From assembly GCA_015229095.1 (NCBI GenBank), contig JADGCE010000138.1, positions 1 to 6,953 of the forward strand: 6,953 nt of DNA. The letters are read 5' to 3'. Positions 5,468 through 6,953 of this stretch are shown here, piece by piece (the first letter of the stretch is position 1; each line of letters begins with the position of its first letter). Source of the stretch: Magnetococcales bacterium (lineage in GTDB: Bacteria; Pseudomonadota; Magnetococcia; Magnetococcales; Magnetaquicoccaceae). The notes beneath the pieces are model-generated. The model saw nothing but the letters and a program-made list of their open reading frames with translations, was not told the DNA's origin and did no database searches. The position numbers and the translations under genes were made by a program.

Positions 5468-6739
5468 CTAACGGGCGCCCAGTTTTTGGGCGATCTGTTT
5501 GCGTCCACCGGTCGCCATCCACTGGTCGGCAGCCATGGCATAGTTGATGACCTCGCTCATGGCGGAGTCAAAACCAAACATGGCGTAGGGAAGATTCAAC
5601 GCATCCAAAATATCCCGCAGATAGCCCAGGCCCCGGACCAGATTGGGACCACCCCGCCCCACCACCACATAGAGGGGGGTCGGGCCATGCTCGGAAAAAT
5701 ATTCCCGCAGGGCATCTCCCATGGCACGGAAGGTCTCGTAGATGTCGGTATTGTTGGCCTTGCCGCCGATGATAAAGAGCACATTGGTCTGGGGCAGCCA
5801 ATATTTGTAGGTGATGCGGCTGATCTCTTTCATTTTGGCATAGGGCGGATTGCCCCCAAAATCGGAAGAGATGGTGGCCCGGTCGCCCAGCAATTCGGTC
5901 ACCAGGGCATTGGCCCCACCGCCGAAGGTCATGGCGGTCACCGTGCCGGCCGGGTTGATCACGAAAACATCGGACTGGCCCTGGTAGGTGCGCAGCTGAT
6001 TGACGGCCAGCTCATATTCGGAGAGATCGGTGTTGTCCAGATCATCCGGCAGGAAGAGCCGCTTGGAGTTGCGGTCGTCGCCGTCGAAGGCGCATTTGAA
6101 GTCGCAGGCCACCGGCGAGAGGCGACCGCTGGCGTCCCGGGTGATGCGGATGGGGTTCAGCTCCAGGGTGGTCATGCCATAGTTGTGGAACAGATCCCAC
6201 AGTTTGGTCAAATTTTGCACCAGGGGGCTGATGATTTCGTTGGGGGCGCCCAGCTTGTTCAGGGCGTTGGAGATGACGAAGCCTTTCAAACCCGTCAGGG
6301 GATCGAAGGGGACAGAGACAATTTTTTCCGGCGGCAATTCCTCGATATCCACCCCCCCGTGATGGGTGATGGTCAGTGTGGGGGCGCGGTAGATGGTGCT
6401 GTCGGTCAGGGAGACATAGACCTCATAGTCTGCCTTGATGAAACTTTCGTAGGTGACCCCCTCGGACTTGGCGACGGCATTGCCGTGGCGATGCTCCGCA
6501 AAGTAGAGGCGCTCTTTTTCCTTGAGTGCCGTGCGCACATCGGTGGCTTTGCCCACCAGTCCGGCTTTGCCCTTCTTGCCGATCCCTCCCTTAAAAACGG
6601 GTTTTACCAACACACCTCCGTATTTGTCGATCAGGGCTTGGATCTCCTCCGGCTGGGCCTCGGCGCCCAGGATCTCTGCGGTAGGAAAATCGACATACTT
6701 GAGCAATTTGGCTCCCCATTTCATGCCGGTAATCTGCAT
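5468..6739 (-). CDS. aclB: ATP-citrate lyase small subunit (ATP-grasp, citrate-binding)
   Basis: This is the succinyl-CoA-synthetase-beta-like subunit. It binds ATP and citrate and works with AclA to form citryl phosphate and then citryl-CoA. The 423 residues match the usual length. The ATP-grasp half has the nucleotide-binding loop VKPVFKGGIGKKGKAGLV at 45-62 and the metal-binding ELNP at 193-196, with D213 in the following strand. The C-terminal half carries features shared with animal and plant ATP-citrate lyase: FGGGANAL at 272-279, IIGGKANNTDI at 323-333 and GRGGPN at 361-366. These fit the citrate-binding domain and argue against ordinary SucC. The ATG at 6739 is preceded by GAGGA with a rather long 9-10 nt spacing. 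The in-frame Met6 has no ribosome site. The gene lies upstream of aclA, the order usual in reductive TCA bacteria, with a 110-nt gap. Naming follows Chlorobium; plants call the small subunit ACLA. Confidence 0.93.
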   Translation of the reverse strand: MQITGMKWGAKLLKYVDFPTAEILGAEAQPEEIQALIDKYGGVLVKPVFKGGIGKKGKAGLVGKATDVRTALKEKERLYFAEHRHGNAVAKSEGVTYESFIKADYEVYVSLTDSTIYRAPTLTITHHGGVDIEELPPEKIVSVPFDPLTGLKGFVISNALNKLGAPNEIISPLVQNLTKLWDLFHNYGMTTLELNPIRITRDASGRLSPVACDFKCAFDGDDRNSKRLFLPDDLDNTDLSEYELAVNQLRTYQGQSDVFVINPAGTVTAMTFGGGANALVTELLGDRATISSDFGGNPPYAKMKEISRITYKYWLPQTNVLFIIGGKANNTDIYETFRAMGDALREYFSEHGPTPLYVVVGRGGPNLVRGLGYLRDILDALNLPYAMFGFDSAMSEVINYAMAADQWMATGGRKQIAQKLGAR

Positions 6740-6814
6740 TTGTGTGGTTCCTCACTCTTTTTCTGTTGCGTAGGAAAGAGGGCGGCCCGACCGGCCCGGC
6801 CAGAGACACCCGGT

Positions 6815-6859
6815 AAAAAAATGGGCAAGCCGATGTATCAGAATTGGCTTACCCATTTT
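6815..6859 (-). terminator. Intrinsic terminator downstream of tRNA-Asp
   Basis: The minus strand has a 14-bp stem (6846-6859 with 6818-6831) containing one G-U pair and a 14-nt loop, followed by seven T (6821-6815). It begins 19 nt after the tRNA CCA end. It separates the tRNA transcript from the acl operon, leaving about 75 nt before aclB. Confidence 0.75.
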
Positions 6860-6878
6860 CAAAAAAAACAGCAGATGA

Positions 6879-6953
6879 TGGCGGGAGCGACGGGACTTGA
6901 ACCCGCGACCTCCGGCTTGACAGGCCGGCGTTCTAACCGACTGAACTACACCC
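6879..6953 (-). tRNA. tRNA-Asp (anticodon GTC), first two bases outside the window
   Basis: Read on the minus strand, the 75 visible bases give a full cloverleaf. The D stem is GTTC/GAAC. The anticodon stem is CCGGC/GCCGG with loop CTGTCAA and anticodon GTC at 6921-6919. The variable loop is AGGTC. The T stem is GCGGG/CCCGT with loop TTCAAGT. The acceptor 3' strand is CGCTCCC with discriminator G and an encoded CCA (6881-6879). Positions 3-7 of the 5' acceptor strand (GGGTG) pair with it using two G-U wobbles; positions 1-2 should be GG beyond the edge. G73 and the GTC anticodon fit aspartate. Position 38 is A, where C is usual in tRNA-Asp. Confidence 0.95.

Noticed and set aside
5358..5522. 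N-terminal extension of AclA by 55 residues
   Set aside because: It would overlap the aclB coding end, is Arg-rich and unlike the family. The ATG at 5357 has a proper ribosome site.
6740..6814. A sigma54 promoter in the GGCC-rich stretch upstream of aclB
   Set aside because: No GG and GC pair has the required spacing of ten bases with TTGC at the -12 end.

Overview
The window is GC-rich and looks like a proteobacterial chromosome. All supported genes lie on the minus strand, so reading order runs from the right end to the left. The strongest lineage clue is a two-gene ATP-citrate lyase locus, the citrate-cleaving enzyme of the reductive TCA cycle. Its large subunit is far longer than the roughly 600 residues of Chlorobium-type AclA and its citrate-synthase-like half is divergent. 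This fits the 'type II' ATP-citrate lyase known from magnetotactic cocci (Magnetococcus marinus MC-1) and some autotrophic symbionts. A Magnetococcales-like or related autotroph is therefore the best guess. It rests on recall of the family, not on a search.

Layout from right to left. At 6953-6879 lies a tRNA-Asp(GTC) lacking only its first two bases, followed by a clear intrinsic terminator (6859-6815). Next comes aclB (6739-5468), the ATP-grasp subunit. A 110-nt gap with a strong hairpin separates it from aclA (5357-2583), the subunit with the CoA-ligase and citrate-synthase-like domains. A textbook intrinsic terminator (about 2557-2522) follows aclA. That terminator lies inside the first codons of the next gene, a secreted NodB-family polysaccharide deacetylase (2581-1727). 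Then comes a 224-bp spacer with a pair of perfect short hairpins that resemble a dispersed repeat, plus a promoter-like site. It leads into a 141-residue coiled-coil and membrane-anchor protein of the DUF1640/CCDC90 type (1502-1077). A possible 88-codon cysteine-rich ORF (1080-814) fits between that gene and the next by 4-nt overlaps at both ends. At the left edge is a polyphosphate kinase 2 gene (817 to beyond position 1), complete except for its C-terminal end.

The two Acl proteins form one enzyme that makes acetyl-CoA and oxaloacetate from citrate, CoA and ATP. The other genes show no clear pathway link to it: PPK2 interconverts polyphosphate and nucleotides, the deacetylase acts on envelope or extracellular glycans, and the DUF1640 protein has no known bacterial function. 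I see no mobile element, CRISPR array or defence island. The features most worth checking are the divergent lyase active site of AclA, the terminator overlapping the deacetylase start, and the small coupled ORF.
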